Of a stretch of DNA of 20,537 bases, positions 1 to 7,441 are shown in pieces. The stretch lies in NCBI GenBank assembly GCA_945861605.1, contig CAMAVG010000005.1, positions 1 through 20,537 of the forward strand, written 5' to 3'. The translations under genes were made by a program, and so were the position numbers. Every line of letters begins with the position of its first letter. Positions within the stretch are counted from its first letter, which is position 1. This stretch comes from Rickettsia typhi (lineage in GTDB: Bacteria; Pseudomonadota; Alphaproteobacteria; Rickettsiales; Deianiraeaceae). Below the pieces are notes generated by a model. It did no database searches, was not told where the DNA came from, and saw only the letters and a list, made by a program, of their open reading frames with translations.

Positions 1-167
1 GCCAAGAAGCCTGCCCTGTTGATGCCATTGTTATGACTCCCAATTTCGAATTTGGCACAGAAACCCGTGGCGAATTAATTTACACAAAAGACCGCCTCAT
101 TCACAACGGGAAAATCTGGGAGGCTTCACTTGCATATAACATAAAAGAAAATGCGAAGTATTATTGA
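1..167 (+). CDS. nuoI: NADH-quinone oxidoreductase subunit I, C-terminal end (partial)
   Basis: This is the last 54 codons of a gene that begins left of the window. Reading from base 3 gives QEACPVDAIV followed by TPNFEFGTETRGELIY and a TGA stop at 165-167. EACPVDAI is the end of the second CxxCxxCxxxCP 4Fe-4S motif of NuoI, and the NFEF-TETR-EL stretch is the typical NuoI tail of alphaproteobacteria (family knowledge). NuoI is the peripheral-arm subunit of respiratory complex I; its two 4Fe-4S clusters pass electrons from NADH toward quinone. The next gene starts 3 nt after the stop, so the genes that follow are probably read from the same transcript as the nuo operon. The first cluster motif and the start are outside the window. 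Confidence 0.93.
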   Translation, partial: QEACPVDAIVMTPNFEFGTETRGELIYTKDRLIHNGKIWEASLAYNIKENAKYY

Positions 168-170
168 TTT

Positions 171-656
171 ATGGAGGTAAAATTTGTAAAAGCACAAAAA
201 CACGATATTCCACAAATTCTTGATTTTATCAAAAAACTTGCAGAATACGAAAAATTTGATGGCGAGGTTATCATTGATGAAGAGGTAATCAAGCGTGAAC
301 TTTTTGATGGCAAAAGTAATGTTGAAGTAATTTTTGCGGAAGCTAATTCCAAAAAAGTTGGCTTTGCTTTATATTTCCACACATTTTCAACATTTATTGG
401 AAAGAAAGGAATTTATATTGAAGATTTGTATATTGAACCAGAATTTCGAGGCAATGGCATTGGAACAAAACTACTTTCGCATATTGCAAAAATTGCCGTT
501 GAAAAATGTTACGGACGCGTTGAGCTTGCTTGTTTAGATTGGAATAAGAACTCAATTGAGTTTTATGAATCAATTGGAATGAAGGCGATGAATGAATGGA
601 CTGTTTTTCGTTTAGATGGTGATGGAATTAATAAATTGGCAGAAACATGTACCTAA
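171..656 (+). CDS. GNAT N-acetyltransferase, diamine acetyltransferase (SSAT)-like
   Basis: A 161-aa single-domain GNAT protein. The acetyl-CoA loop is RGNGIG at residues 93-98, preceded by the strand IYIEDLYIEP. The block DWNKNSIEFYESIG (residues 123-136) matches the WN..S..FY...G block of eukaryotic and bacterial spermidine/spermine or thialysine N-acetyltransferases; Y132 sits where the SSAT catalytic Tyr lies. The likely reaction is acetyl transfer from acetyl-CoA to a small primary amine (polyamine or lysine analogue), but the substrate is inferred from resemblance only. It starts 3 nt after nuoI and overlaps rppH by 10 nt, so the three appear translationally linked. No Shine-Dalgarno precedes ATG 171; the GGAGG here lies inside the second and third codons. 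Confidence 0.85.
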   Translation: MEVKFVKAQKHDIPQILDFIKKLAEYEKFDGEVIIDEEVIKRELFDGKSNVEVIFAEANSKKVGFALYFHTFSTFIGKKGIYIEDLYIEPEFRGNGIGTKLLSHIAKIAVEKCYGRVELACLDWNKNSIEFYESIGMKAMNEWTVFRLDGDGINKLAETCT

Positions 657-1120
657 TAAATAAAAAGCAAGAACACCTTTACCGACCAAACATCGGTTGT
701 GTGATTCTTAAAAACGGCAAAATTCTTTCCGCAAAGCGTGTTGGTTACGATTCCAACGCTTGGCAAATGCCACAAGGTGGGGTCGACGGCGATGAAAACC
801 TTCACGAAGCCATCATGCGTGAACTTCTTGAAGAAATTGGCACGAATAATGTTGAAATTGTGCGTGAATCGACATATTTTCGCTACTACAAAATTCCAAG
901 TGCAATAACAACGCAAATCTGGGGCGGAAAATACATTGGTCAAAAACAAAAATGGTTCTTGATGAACTTCAAAGGCGAGGATTCCGAAGTCAATATTCAT
1001 ACGGATCATCCGGAATTTGAGGAATGGAAATGGTCAGAACCTGAGGATATCGTTCGCGAGGCGATATATTTTAAAAAGGATATTTACGCCGATGTTCTTG
1101 CCGAATTTGAAATTTGCTGA
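647..1120 (+). CDS. rppH: RNA pyrophosphohydrolase (Nudix)
   Basis: A 157-aa Nudix hydrolase. The Nudix box GX5EX7REUXEEXGU is complete at residues 44-66 (G45, E50, R58-E59, E62-E63, G65). The YRPNIGCVI opening at 12-20 and the WQMPQGG block at 39-45 are diagnostic of the RppH/NudH branch, which removes pyrophosphate from 5'-triphosphorylated mRNA and so starts RNase E-dependent decay; related plant-symbiont enzymes were named as dinucleoside polyphosphate hydrolases. Length is normal for the family. It overlaps the acetyltransferase upstream by 10 nt, and cimA starts 1 nt after its stop (TGA T ATG), consistent with one transcript. No Shine-Dalgarno is visible. Confidence 0.94.
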   Translation: MYLINKKQEHLYRPNIGCVILKNGKILSAKRVGYDSNAWQMPQGGVDGDENLHEAIMRELLEEIGTNNVEIVRESTYFRYYKIPSAITTQIWGGKYIGQKQKWFLMNFKGEDSEVNIHTDHPEFEEWKWSEPEDIVREAIYFKKDIYADVLAEFEIC

Positions 1121-1121
1121 T

Positions 1122-2717
1122 ATGAAACGATTACACATTCTTGATACAACCCTTCGCGATGGTGCTCAAACAAGCTCCGTTGCATTTACTGTGAAGGATA
1201 AACTTGCGGTTTTTAAAATGCTCGAAGAATTTGGAATTGATTTCATTGAGTCTGGCTGGCCGGGTGCAAACGAGGTTGATACTCAAGTTTTTAACCAAGT
1301 GGAAAGTCCGCTGAAAACGGCATTTTGCATGACATCAAAGGTTGGAATCAACCCACAAAATGACGAAAACCTTAAACTGGTTTCCTCCGTGGCAAATAAT
1401 GTAACAATCGTTGGGAAATCTTCGGCGTTTCATGTGCGGGAGGCAATCGGAACAACATTGGAGAAAAATCTTGAATCAATTGCTTCCTCTGTGGAATTTC
1501 TTGTTTCACAAAATAAAAGAGTAATTTTCGATGCAGAACATTTCTTTGACGGATTCAAGGAAAATCCTGAATATGTGTTATCGTGTATTAGTACAGCGGA
1601 AAAATCGGGAGCAGAATTCCTCACACTTTGTGATACCAACGGCGGAACTTTGCCCGATGAGATTTTTGAAATTGTTTCAAAAGTGAAGGCAAAATTTCCC
1701 GAAATGAAATTGGGAATTCATACACATAACGATTGCGAATGCGCAGTTGCGAATACTCTTGCTGCGGTAAAGGCAGGTTGTGAAATGGTGCAGGGAACTA
1801 TAAACGGACTTGGAGAGCGTTGCGGAAATGCATCACTGACATCACTTTTACCGATTTTAGTCCTGAAATTAGGCTACGACTGCGGGAAGATCAACGAAAA
1901 TATTCATAAAATTTCGGAAATCTCCCGTAAATTGAGTGCAATACTGAACGAGCATCACAACAATCACTTGCCATTTGCCGGTGCTTCGGCTTTTGCTCAT
2001 AAAGGTGGTTTGCATGCTTCTGCGGTGTTGAAAAATCCGAAACTTTACGAACAAATCGAACCCGAACTGGTTGGAAACAAACGCAAAATTTTAATTTCAA
2101 ACCAAGCGGGGAAGTCAAATGTTGTTTCAATGCTTGCGGATGTTGGAATCGTTGAATATTCGCAGGAAAACCTTGAGAGAATCACCAAGGAAGTTAAGAA
2201 GAAAAACCTTGAAGGCTATTCATTTGAAGGGGCGGACGCAAGTTTCTATATTCTCTCAAAACAGATTATCCAGCAGAAAAATCAAGAATTCTACAAAGTT
2301 GCTTCCTATAAAGCGCAAGTTGAAAGAAGGTATAATTCTCACGGGAAGCTTTGCACATTTTCGGAAGGAATCGTAAAAATTGAATGCAATGGCGTGGAAT
2401 ACTTAAATGTTGCAGAAGGAGCAGGACCCGTTGATTCAATCTACAACGCAATGCGTAAAGTATTGCTTCAGGAATATTGCGAAATTCAAAACCTCCACTT
2501 GAACGACTACAGGGTGAGGATCATCGATTCAGGCTCGGGGACATCGTCGCGGACTCTTGTGTTAATTGAATTCCTGAACATTCAAACGCAAGCAACATTT
2601 ACGACAGTTGGCGTTAGCGAGAACATAATCGATGCCTCGTTCATTGCACTCAATGATGGAATTGTTTATTTTCTTGATTTTTCACAAAAAGCGGATTACA
2701 CAGAATCCAAACGATAA
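1122..2717 (+). CDS. cimA: (R)-citramalate synthase
   Basis: A 531-aa enzyme of the isopropylmalate/citramalate synthase family. It condenses acetyl-CoA and pyruvate to (R)-citramalate, the entry to the threonine-independent route to isoleucine. The N-terminal HMGL-like barrel begins LHILDTTLRDGAQ (R12, D13 and Q16 match substrate and metal residues); the metal-binding HxH lies in GIHTHNDCE (H200, H202). GTINGLGERCGNA follows, and the C-terminal third (about 390-525) is the LeuA-type regulatory dimerisation domain with RVRIIDSGSGTSS. Length and the DTTLRDGAQTSSVAF start fit CimA better than LeuA. The reading frame is open back to ATG 1017, but that would overlap rppH by over 100 nt; ATG 1122, just before the conserved start, is preferred. 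Confidence 0.93.
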   Translation: MKRLHILDTTLRDGAQTSSVAFTVKDKLAVFKMLEEFGIDFIESGWPGANEVDTQVFNQVESPLKTAFCMTSKVGINPQNDENLKLVSSVANNVTIVGKSSAFHVREAIGTTLEKNLESIASSVEFLVSQNKRVIFDAEHFFDGFKENPEYVLSCISTAEKSGAEFLTLCDTNGGTLPDEIFEIVSKVKAKFPEMKLGIHTHNDCECAVANTLAAVKAGCEMVQGTINGLGERCGNASLTSLLPILVLKLGYDCGKINENIHKISEISRKLSAILNEHHNNHLPFAGASAFAHKGGLHASAVLKNPKLYEQIEPELVGNKRKILISNQAGKSNVVSMLADVGIVEYSQENLERITKEVKKKNLEGYSFEGADASFYILSKQIIQQKNQEFYKVASYKAQVERRYNSHGKLCTFSEGIVKIECNGVEYLNVAEGAGPVDSIYNAMRKVLLQEYCEIQNLHLNDYRVRIIDSGSGTSSRTLVLIEFLNIQTQATFTTVGVSENIIDASFIALNDGIVYFLDFSQKADYTESKR

Positions 2718-2734
2718 TTAACACACAATAACTT

Positions 2735-2741
2735 AAGAGGA
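2735..2741 (+). promoter_or_regulatory. Shine-Dalgarno site of mgtE
   Basis: AAGAGGA ends 10 nt before ATG 2752. It is worth listing because it is the clearest ribosome-binding site in the window; almost every other gene start lacks one. Confidence 0.65.
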
Positions 2742-2751
2742 AAAGTGTAAC

Positions 2752-4101
2752 ATGGAATTTAAGCTGGATTACATCATTGATGACATCAAAACATTTGTTG
2801 AGGTAGACAACCTGCATGAAGAATTCACAAAGCGTAAAAAGCTTAGCCACACCATTTCCAACCTTCATGCTTCAGATCAAGCCCTTGTATTCACAAAACT
2901 TAAAGAACATGAAAAGGAAATTTTCATACACGAATTTTCAAATAGCGTCAGCGAGGACATAATCCTCTTCCTTGAAAGTAATTTGCTTTTTGATTTCCTC
3001 GAGCTAATAGGCTTTGAAAGATTTTGCTATTTCGTAGCAATGCTTGAATTCGATGAAACTGTTGAAGTTTTGGAGAAATTCTCCGAGGAAAAACGCGCAG
3101 AAATTATGAAAAACCTTCCATTTAAGAAAAGGATCCAACTGAAAAGATCCCTTTCGTATCCTGAATATTCCTGTGGAAGGAATATGTCTGTTGATTACCT
3201 CTCCGTGCCATATTGGTGGACTATCGCCCGAACGAAGAAGTACATTAAGGATTCCAAAAGTGCCATTGAAAACGAAGATGGAATTATCTTTGTTACCGAT
3301 GAAGAGCGTCGCCTTGTTGGCTCGATATCAGTCATTAAACTTCTGAATGAGGACATCGCGGAAACCATTAATTCCTGCTATGATAACAAGGTTATTTCGG
3401 TGAAAGTTTTTGATTCCATACCGGATATTTCTCATATATTCGATCAACACGACCTTGACCTAATTCCCGTTGTGAATAAGGTTGGGAATATTGTTGGAGT
3501 TCTTGAGCTTTCGGAAATAATTGAATATTTACAGAAAAGCTCAGATAAACAAGTCTTAAGAAGGGCGGGGGTATTTGAAGCGAAGAATAATACTCTTTTT
3601 GGGATAACATATACTCGTTTCATTTGGCTTTTTGTGAATTTGCTTACGGCGGTTTTTGCTTCGTATTTTATCTCACTCTTTGAGGACTCAATCGCAAAAT
3701 TGACTTCACTTGCCGTGTTAATGCCAATAACGGCCTCAATGGGGGGTAATTGTGGAATGCAGACTTCAGCCGTGATAATTCGTGCATTGTTTTTGGGAAC
3801 TATTACGAGAAAACAAATTATTGCGGAAGTTACTATCGCAATTTTGAATGGTTTTGCTCTTTCGTTAATTTGTGGGCTTGGAGTCTGGTTCTTCTACGGG
3901 AAGATTTCACTTGGGTTGGTTTTTGCTCTTTCGTTGTTGATAACAATGTTTGTGGCGGGTTTTGTTGGGGTTATGATTCCCATCACATTGAAGAAATTGA
4001 AAATTGACCCAGCAGTTGCGACTTCCGTCTTCCTTACAACTGCGACGGATGTCTCCGGTTTTTTAACCCTTCTTGTTCTTGGAACGGCGTTTTTGATGTG
4101 A
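2752..4101 (+). CDS. mgtE: Magnesium transporter MgtE
   Basis: A 449-aa inner-membrane Mg2+ channel/transporter. The layout is standard for the family: an acidic helical MgtE N domain (about 30-130), paired CBS domains (about 140-265, with MSVDYLSVPYWWT and the second at DLDLIPVVNKVGNIVGVLEL), a connecting helix, then five membrane helices from about 285 to the end. The pore motif MPITASMGGNCGMQ is present, and the C-terminal helix contains TTATDVSGF, where D433 corresponds to the selectivity-filter Asp. The N and CBS domains normally sense cytosolic Mg2+ and close the pore. It has its own Shine-Dalgarno 34 nt after cimA and ends at a clear terminator. A homologue using Co2+ or another divalent ion cannot be excluded. 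Confidence 0.95.
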   Translation: MEFKLDYIIDDIKTFVEVDNLHEEFTKRKKLSHTISNLHASDQALVFTKLKEHEKEIFIHEFSNSVSEDIILFLESNLLFDFLELIGFERFCYFVAMLEFDETVEVLEKFSEEKRAEIMKNLPFKKRIQLKRSLSYPEYSCGRNMSVDYLSVPYWWTIARTKKYIKDSKSAIENEDGIIFVTDEERRLVGSISVIKLLNEDIAETINSCYDNKVISVKVFDSIPDISHIFDQHDLDLIPVVNKVGNIVGVLELSEIIEYLQKSSDKQVLRRAGVFEAKNNTLFGITYTRFIWLFVNLLTAVFASYFISLFEDSIAKLTSLAVLMPITASMGGNCGMQTSAVIIRALFLGTITRKQIIAEVTIAILNGFALSLICGLGVWFFYGKISLGLVFALSLLITMFVAGFVGVMIPITLKKLKIDPAVATSVFLTTATDVSGFLTLLVLGTAFLM

Positions 4102-4133
4102 TTATGGCAGATATTTCACTGCCATAAATTTTT
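4102..4133 (+). terminator. Rho-independent terminator of mgtE
   Basis: A perfect 9-bp stem, TTATGGCAG (4102-4110) with CTGCCATAA (4119-4127), closes an 8-nt loop and is followed by ATTTTT. It starts directly after the mgtE stop. The T-run lies only on the plus side, so it serves mgtE rather than the minus-strand gene ending at 4136. Confidence 0.85.
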
Positions 4134-4135
4134 AG

Positions 4136-4306
4136 TTAGCTACCAGTGTAACCATTTCTTTGGGCATTTTCAATGCAGTTTTGCCTTGAAGTATAACCTT
4201 GGGTGGATGCTCCAACGATGTTTCCATTGGGTGCGGTTCTTCTCCACCTCCATTCATTAGCGTTATCTTGGTAAAATTCCCATTTATCATTATTTGTGTT
4301 TGGCAT
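4136..4306 (-). CDS. Small DUF1508/YegP-family protein (56 aa)
   Basis: An ATG at 4306 opens a 56-codon frame ending in TAA at 4136. The product contains WEFYQDNANEWRWRRT (residues 9-24), NGNIVGAST (27-35), QGYTSRQNCIENA (36-48) and NGY (51-53). This is one complete DUF1508 (YegP) repeat, in which W, RWR, NG-I-GAS and GY are the conserved positions. E. coli YegP has two such repeats; single-repeat versions are common elsewhere. The molecular function is not established. It lies 65 nt downstream of the ferredoxin gene on the same strand and may be read with it. The gap contains a small palindrome TATACTTAGTATA (4329-4341) and AT repeats that could be its own promoter. No Shine-Dalgarno is visible. 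Confidence 0.85.
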   Translation of the reverse strand: MPNTNNDKWEFYQDNANEWRWRRTAPNGNIVGASTQGYTSRQNCIENAQRNGYTGS

Positions 4307-4371
4307 ACTATATGTATTAATTAGGTTCTATACTTAGTATATATATATTCAAGGCGATATGAAAAATTTAT

Positions 4372-4689
4372 TTACCTAATCCCAAACTTTTTCATTTTGT
4401 CCGGCATGCCATCGTAAATAAAGGCGTCTTTTCTGTGGGGTTGTTTGTGCGTGATTACCGGCCAGAGTTTGGAATATTTTGCGTTAATTTCAAGCCATGC
4501 AACATTTTCAGGAGACTCAGGCTCAATTGCTTTAGCGGGACATTCCGCGACGCAAACCCCGCAATCAATGCAAACTTCTGGGTCGATTACAAGGAAATCC
4601 TCGCCTTCGTGGAAGCAATCAACTGGGCAGACGGCGACGCAATCTGTGAATTTGCATTTCAAACAGCTTTCCTTAACAACATAAGCCAT
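4372..4689 (-). CDS. fdxA: Seven-iron ferredoxin (3Fe-4S + 4Fe-4S)
   Basis: A 105-aa ferredoxin of the Azotobacter FdI type. The cysteines fit both clusters: C9, C17 and C50 for the 3Fe-4S cluster; C21, C40, C43 and C46 for the 4Fe-4S cluster; C12 and C25 are the extra, non-ligand positions usual in this family. The sequence CKFTDCVAVCPVDCF (12-26) and the tail after residue 53 (WLEINAKYSKLWP) follow the family closely. It is a low-potential one-electron carrier in the cytosol; its partner is unknown here. The start is 4 nt after the pilB/gspE stop, so the two share a transcript, an unusual pairing without an obvious functional link. No Shine-Dalgarno precedes ATG 4689. Confidence 0.94.
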   Translation of the reverse strand: MAYVVKESCLKCKFTDCVAVCPVDCFHEGEDFLVIDPEVCIDCGVCVAECPAKAIEPESPENVAWLEINAKYSKLWPVITHKQPHRKDAFIYDGMPDKMKKFGIR

Positions 4690-4693
4690 AGTT

Positions 4694-6496
4694 TTATATC
4701 ATATTAACAGACATTCTGACTTCCTCAAGGGCGACGGCTCCTTCGAAAACGCGGTGCATTGCATCTTCTTGAAGGGTGCGGAAGCCTTGTTCTTTTGCGA
4801 TCGCAACAATTTTGTGTTTTGTGCCTTCTTCAAGAATGGCGTTGTCAATTTCGGGTGTAACATGCAGGATTTCAGCAATTGTTGTTCTTCCGCGGTAACC
4901 AGTGTGGCGGCAGTGTGAACAGCCGACGGGTTGGCATATTGTTGGGTTTGAAGGCATGATGTTTTGGTATTTTGCGATAATTTCAAGTTCAACTTCCAGA
5001 AATTTCGTCTGTGGAGTTTTGCAATTGGGGCAAAGTCTTCGAATTAATCGTTGGGCGATTACTGAATCGAGGTTGCCGGAGATCATGTATCGTGCGATGC
5101 CGATGTCGACGAGTCTTTGAATTGTGGTGGCGGCATCGACTGTGTGGAGGGTGGTTAAAACTTTGTGACCTGTTAAAGATGCACGGATTGCGGCTTCGGC
5201 GGTTCCGTGGTCGCGAATTTCCCCGATGAGGAGAATGTCGGGATCTTGCCTCATGGATGATCTTACACCGGAGGCGAAATCGAAGGCGGAATCCTCCCTT
5301 ACTTGTGTTTGGAAAACGAGAGGAACGGTGTATTCGACGGGGTCTTCAAGGGTCATAATGTTTGTATCGGGATTGTTAAGATAACCAAGCATTGAATATA
5401 GTGTTGTGGTTTTTCCTGAGCCGGTTGGTCCCGTTACAATTGTTATTCCTGATGGTCTTTCGATTGTGTATATCATTTTTTTGTAGTTCCAGTCGGAAAA
5501 TCCGAGTTGTTCGAGTGTCATTAATGATTTGGATTTATCAAGAATACGGACAACGAATTTTTCGCCGTAAATACCGGGTTGACACGAGAGACGGAAATCG
5601 ACGGATCTTCCGGCTATATCTAATTCGATGCGTCCATCCTGTGGTTTTCTTGATTCAGCGATGTTCATGTTGGAAATGACTTTGATGCGAACGACCATTG
5701 AATTCCAAAATTGTCTTTGAAGGTGAATTACGCTTGTGAGTTTGCCGTCAATCCTGTAGCGAATGCGAATGAATTCCTGTTGTGGTTCGATGTGGACATC
5801 CGAAGCGCCTTTGAGGGTTGCGTCTTCTAAAAGGCAGTTTATGAAATCAATAACGCTGTTGTCTTCTTGTTTTTTGTGTCGTCCCTCTTCAATAAACATG
5901 GTGCTTTCTTGGAATTTTCTGACGATGGAATCGAGTCTATTTTCGGCGATGATATACGATGATGATATGAAGTGGGTTATGTCATCGGATGTAGCGTAGA
6001 ATAGTTTGATATTTGGGAATTTGTTTCTGACTGATGCGTGAATTGCTTCGAGGGTGTTGGCATCGGTTGGGTTTGATGTCGCAATGTGGATTGTATCGTT
6101 TTCGATTAAAAACGGAACGAATTTATGTGAAAGCATGGCACTTTTGTGAATTCCTTGCATAATGGAATAGTTCGGTGCGTGTCCTTCAAGGAAGACATTT
6201 TCAACTTTATATTTTTCCTTAAGAATGCGTTTCATTCCAAAGTTTGTCACAAAACCAAGGGAGACCAAAATTGCGGGAAGATCCTGTTTTTTCTTTTTAT
6301 ATTCAATCGCGACAATCTTGAGTTGTTGTTCATCAATGATTGAACTTGTTATGAGTTCGTGAATGATCTCTTTTTCTGTCTGGGAAAAGCCGTATGTGCT
6401 TTTAGCGATGTTGTGATTCATGTTGGAATGGGTGGTATCAACATTTGGAATGTTGTGTGAATCGTATTGTGATTCATTTAAAGGAACCTTCTGCAT
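4694..6496 (-). CDS. PilB/GspE-family secretion ATPase
   Basis: A 600-aa hexameric ATPase of the type IV pilus assembly / type II secretion family. An N-terminal MshEN/GspE-N type domain occupies about 40-190. The core follows with the usual landmarks: SDVHIEP (232-238), Walker A GPTGSGKT (356-363), Asp box TLEDPVEY (382-389), Walker B DPDILLIGEIRD (418-429) and His box HTVDA (451-455). C489xxC492 and C526xxC529 form the zinc-binding Cys4 insert of the PilB/GspE branch, which is absent from PilT retraction ATPases. It would power pilus or pseudopilus assembly at the inner membrane. No pilC, pilin or secretin gene is adjacent, so PilB and GspE cannot be told apart. ATG 6496 lacks a Shine-Dalgarno; Met26 is a possible alternative start. 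Confidence 0.92.
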   Translation of the reverse strand: MQKVPLNESQYDSHNIPNVDTTHSNMNHNIAKSTYGFSQTEKEIIHELITSSIIDEQQLKIVAIEYKKKKQDLPAILVSLGFVTNFGMKRILKEKYKVENVFLEGHAPNYSIMQGIHKSAMLSHKFVPFLIENDTIHIATSNPTDANTLEAIHASVRNKFPNIKLFYATSDDITHFISSSYIIAENRLDSIVRKFQESTMFIEEGRHKKQEDNSVIDFINCLLEDATLKGASDVHIEPQQEFIRIRYRIDGKLTSVIHLQRQFWNSMVVRIKVISNMNIAESRKPQDGRIELDIAGRSVDFRLSCQPGIYGEKFVVRILDKSKSLMTLEQLGFSDWNYKKMIYTIERPSGITIVTGPTGSGKTTTLYSMLGYLNNPDTNIMTLEDPVEYTVPLVFQTQVREDSAFDFASGVRSSMRQDPDILLIGEIRDHGTAEAAIRASLTGHKVLTTLHTVDAATTIQRLVDIGIARYMISGNLDSVIAQRLIRRLCPNCKTPQTKFLEVELEIIAKYQNIMPSNPTICQPVGCSHCRHTGYRGRTTIAEILHVTPEIDNAILEEGTKHKIVAIAKEQGFRTLQEDAMHRVFEGAVALEEVRMSVNMI

Positions 6497-6517
6497 AACA
6501 TTATTGAATTTGAAATT

Positions 6518-6545
6518 GATGTAATTTAAAAAAATTATTTGTCAA
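6518..6545 (-). promoter_or_regulatory. Possible promoter for the pilB/gspE-fdxA operon
   Basis: On the minus strand TTGACA (6545-6540) is followed after 16 nt by TACATC (6523-6518). The -35 box is perfect; the -10 is weak. It lies 22 nt upstream of ATG 6496. Confidence 0.35.
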
Positions 6546-6558
6546 CGGATTTAAATTC

Positions 6559-6586
6559 TTGACATTGTTCATTTTATCAATAAAAA
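6559..6586 (+). promoter_or_regulatory. Possible ftsQ promoter
   Basis: CTTGACA with TTGACA at 6559-6564, a 16-nt spacer and TAAAAA at 6581-6586. It is 21 nt upstream of ATG 6608, and only 13 nt separate it from the opposing TTGACA of the pilB/gspE gene. The same TTGACA/TAAAAA pair occurs before tRNA-Phe. Confidence 0.45.
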
Positions 6587-6607
6587 ATGTGAAAATTTTT
6601 ACTTTAA

Positions 6608-7441
6608 ATGAGGAAGCTTCTTACATATTCAATCGCATTTTCAATTTTTGTTGCACTTGTAACATTTTTGATAACACGCCCTTACGCGTTGAATAGTAAT
6701 AAAATTTTTAATCTGCTGTTTAATAATGTGCACAGAAAAATCGATTATGTTGAAATCGTTGGAAATAATCTTGTTTCAACGGAGGACATCGTTTTTTGTT
6801 TATACACAATGGATAAAAAAGACGCTTTTATTTTAAAGGATAAGCAGGCGATAATTAACTCATTGAAAAACTTTGGTACAATTGAAACGGTTACTCTGAA
6901 ATACACGCTTCCAACGAAATTAACGATTACAATCAAAGAACGCGATCCAATAATGTTCTATCACGATTCATACGGAAAGGTGAGGATAATCGATTCAAAC
7001 TTTCATGAATTCTACGATTCCCATGTGAAGCTTGAATATTTGATATACCTACGCGGAAAATATAGGGAGGACGCCGTTGTTGAGCTTCTCAAGGCTGTTG
7101 CAAAATTTCCGTTAATTTATGAAAATCTTACAGAAATTGAGAACTTTTTTGATTACAGATTCAACATAATTCTGAACAATAGGCTTGAAGTTTTGCTTCC
7201 GGAGAAAAACCTCGAGCAGTATTTTAAAATATTGGAAGGCTATACGACGAAATACAACCTTTTGAAAACCAACATTTACCGCATCGATTTTAGAAATCCA
7301 AACAAGGTGTTTCTTGCCTCGAATAAGAATGTGGAAAAATACGAACCAACGCCAATGCGTTATGTTGTATATCGTGAGAACTACACCAGAGATGATAGGT
7401 ACCAGAGTATCATCGCGAATGCACTTGCGAAGATTAAATAA
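6608..7441 (+). CDS. ftsQ: Cell division protein FtsQ
   Basis: A 277-aa bitopic membrane protein: short cytosolic N-terminus, one membrane helix at about 7-24 (LLTYSIAFSIFVALVTFLI), then a periplasmic POTRA domain at about 43-115 (IDYVEIVGNNLVSTEDIV through LPTKLTITIKERDP), then a beta domain to about 250. The NFGTIETVTLKYTLPTKLTITIKERDP stretch is the end of an FtsQ POTRA. FtsQ links early and late divisome proteins (FtsA/FtsZ side to FtsL/FtsB). Length is normal. Unusually, none of the usual dcw neighbours (murC, murB, ddl, ftsA, ftsZ) is beside it: it is divergent from pilB/gspE and its 3' end overlaps mlaA by 8 nt in convergent orientation. Identity rests on domain order and the POTRA signature, since sequence is poorly conserved in this family. 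Confidence 0.8.
   Translation: MRKLLTYSIAFSIFVALVTFLITRPYALNSNKIFNLLFNNVHRKIDYVEIVGNNLVSTEDIVFCLYTMDKKDAFILKDKQAIINSLKNFGTIETVTLKYTLPTKLTITIKERDPIMFYHDSYGKVRIIDSNFHEFYDSHVKLEYLIYLRGKYREDAVVELLKAVAKFPLIYENLTEIENFFDYRFNIILNNRLEVLLPEKNLEQYFKILEGYTTKYNLLKTNIYRIDFRNPNKVFLASNKNVEKYEPTPMRYVVYRENYTRDDRYQSIIANALAKIK

Noticed and set aside
1017..1121. Upstream ATG for cimA (35 extra residues)
   Set aside because: It lies in the rppH coding region in another frame and does not resemble the start of CimA proteins.
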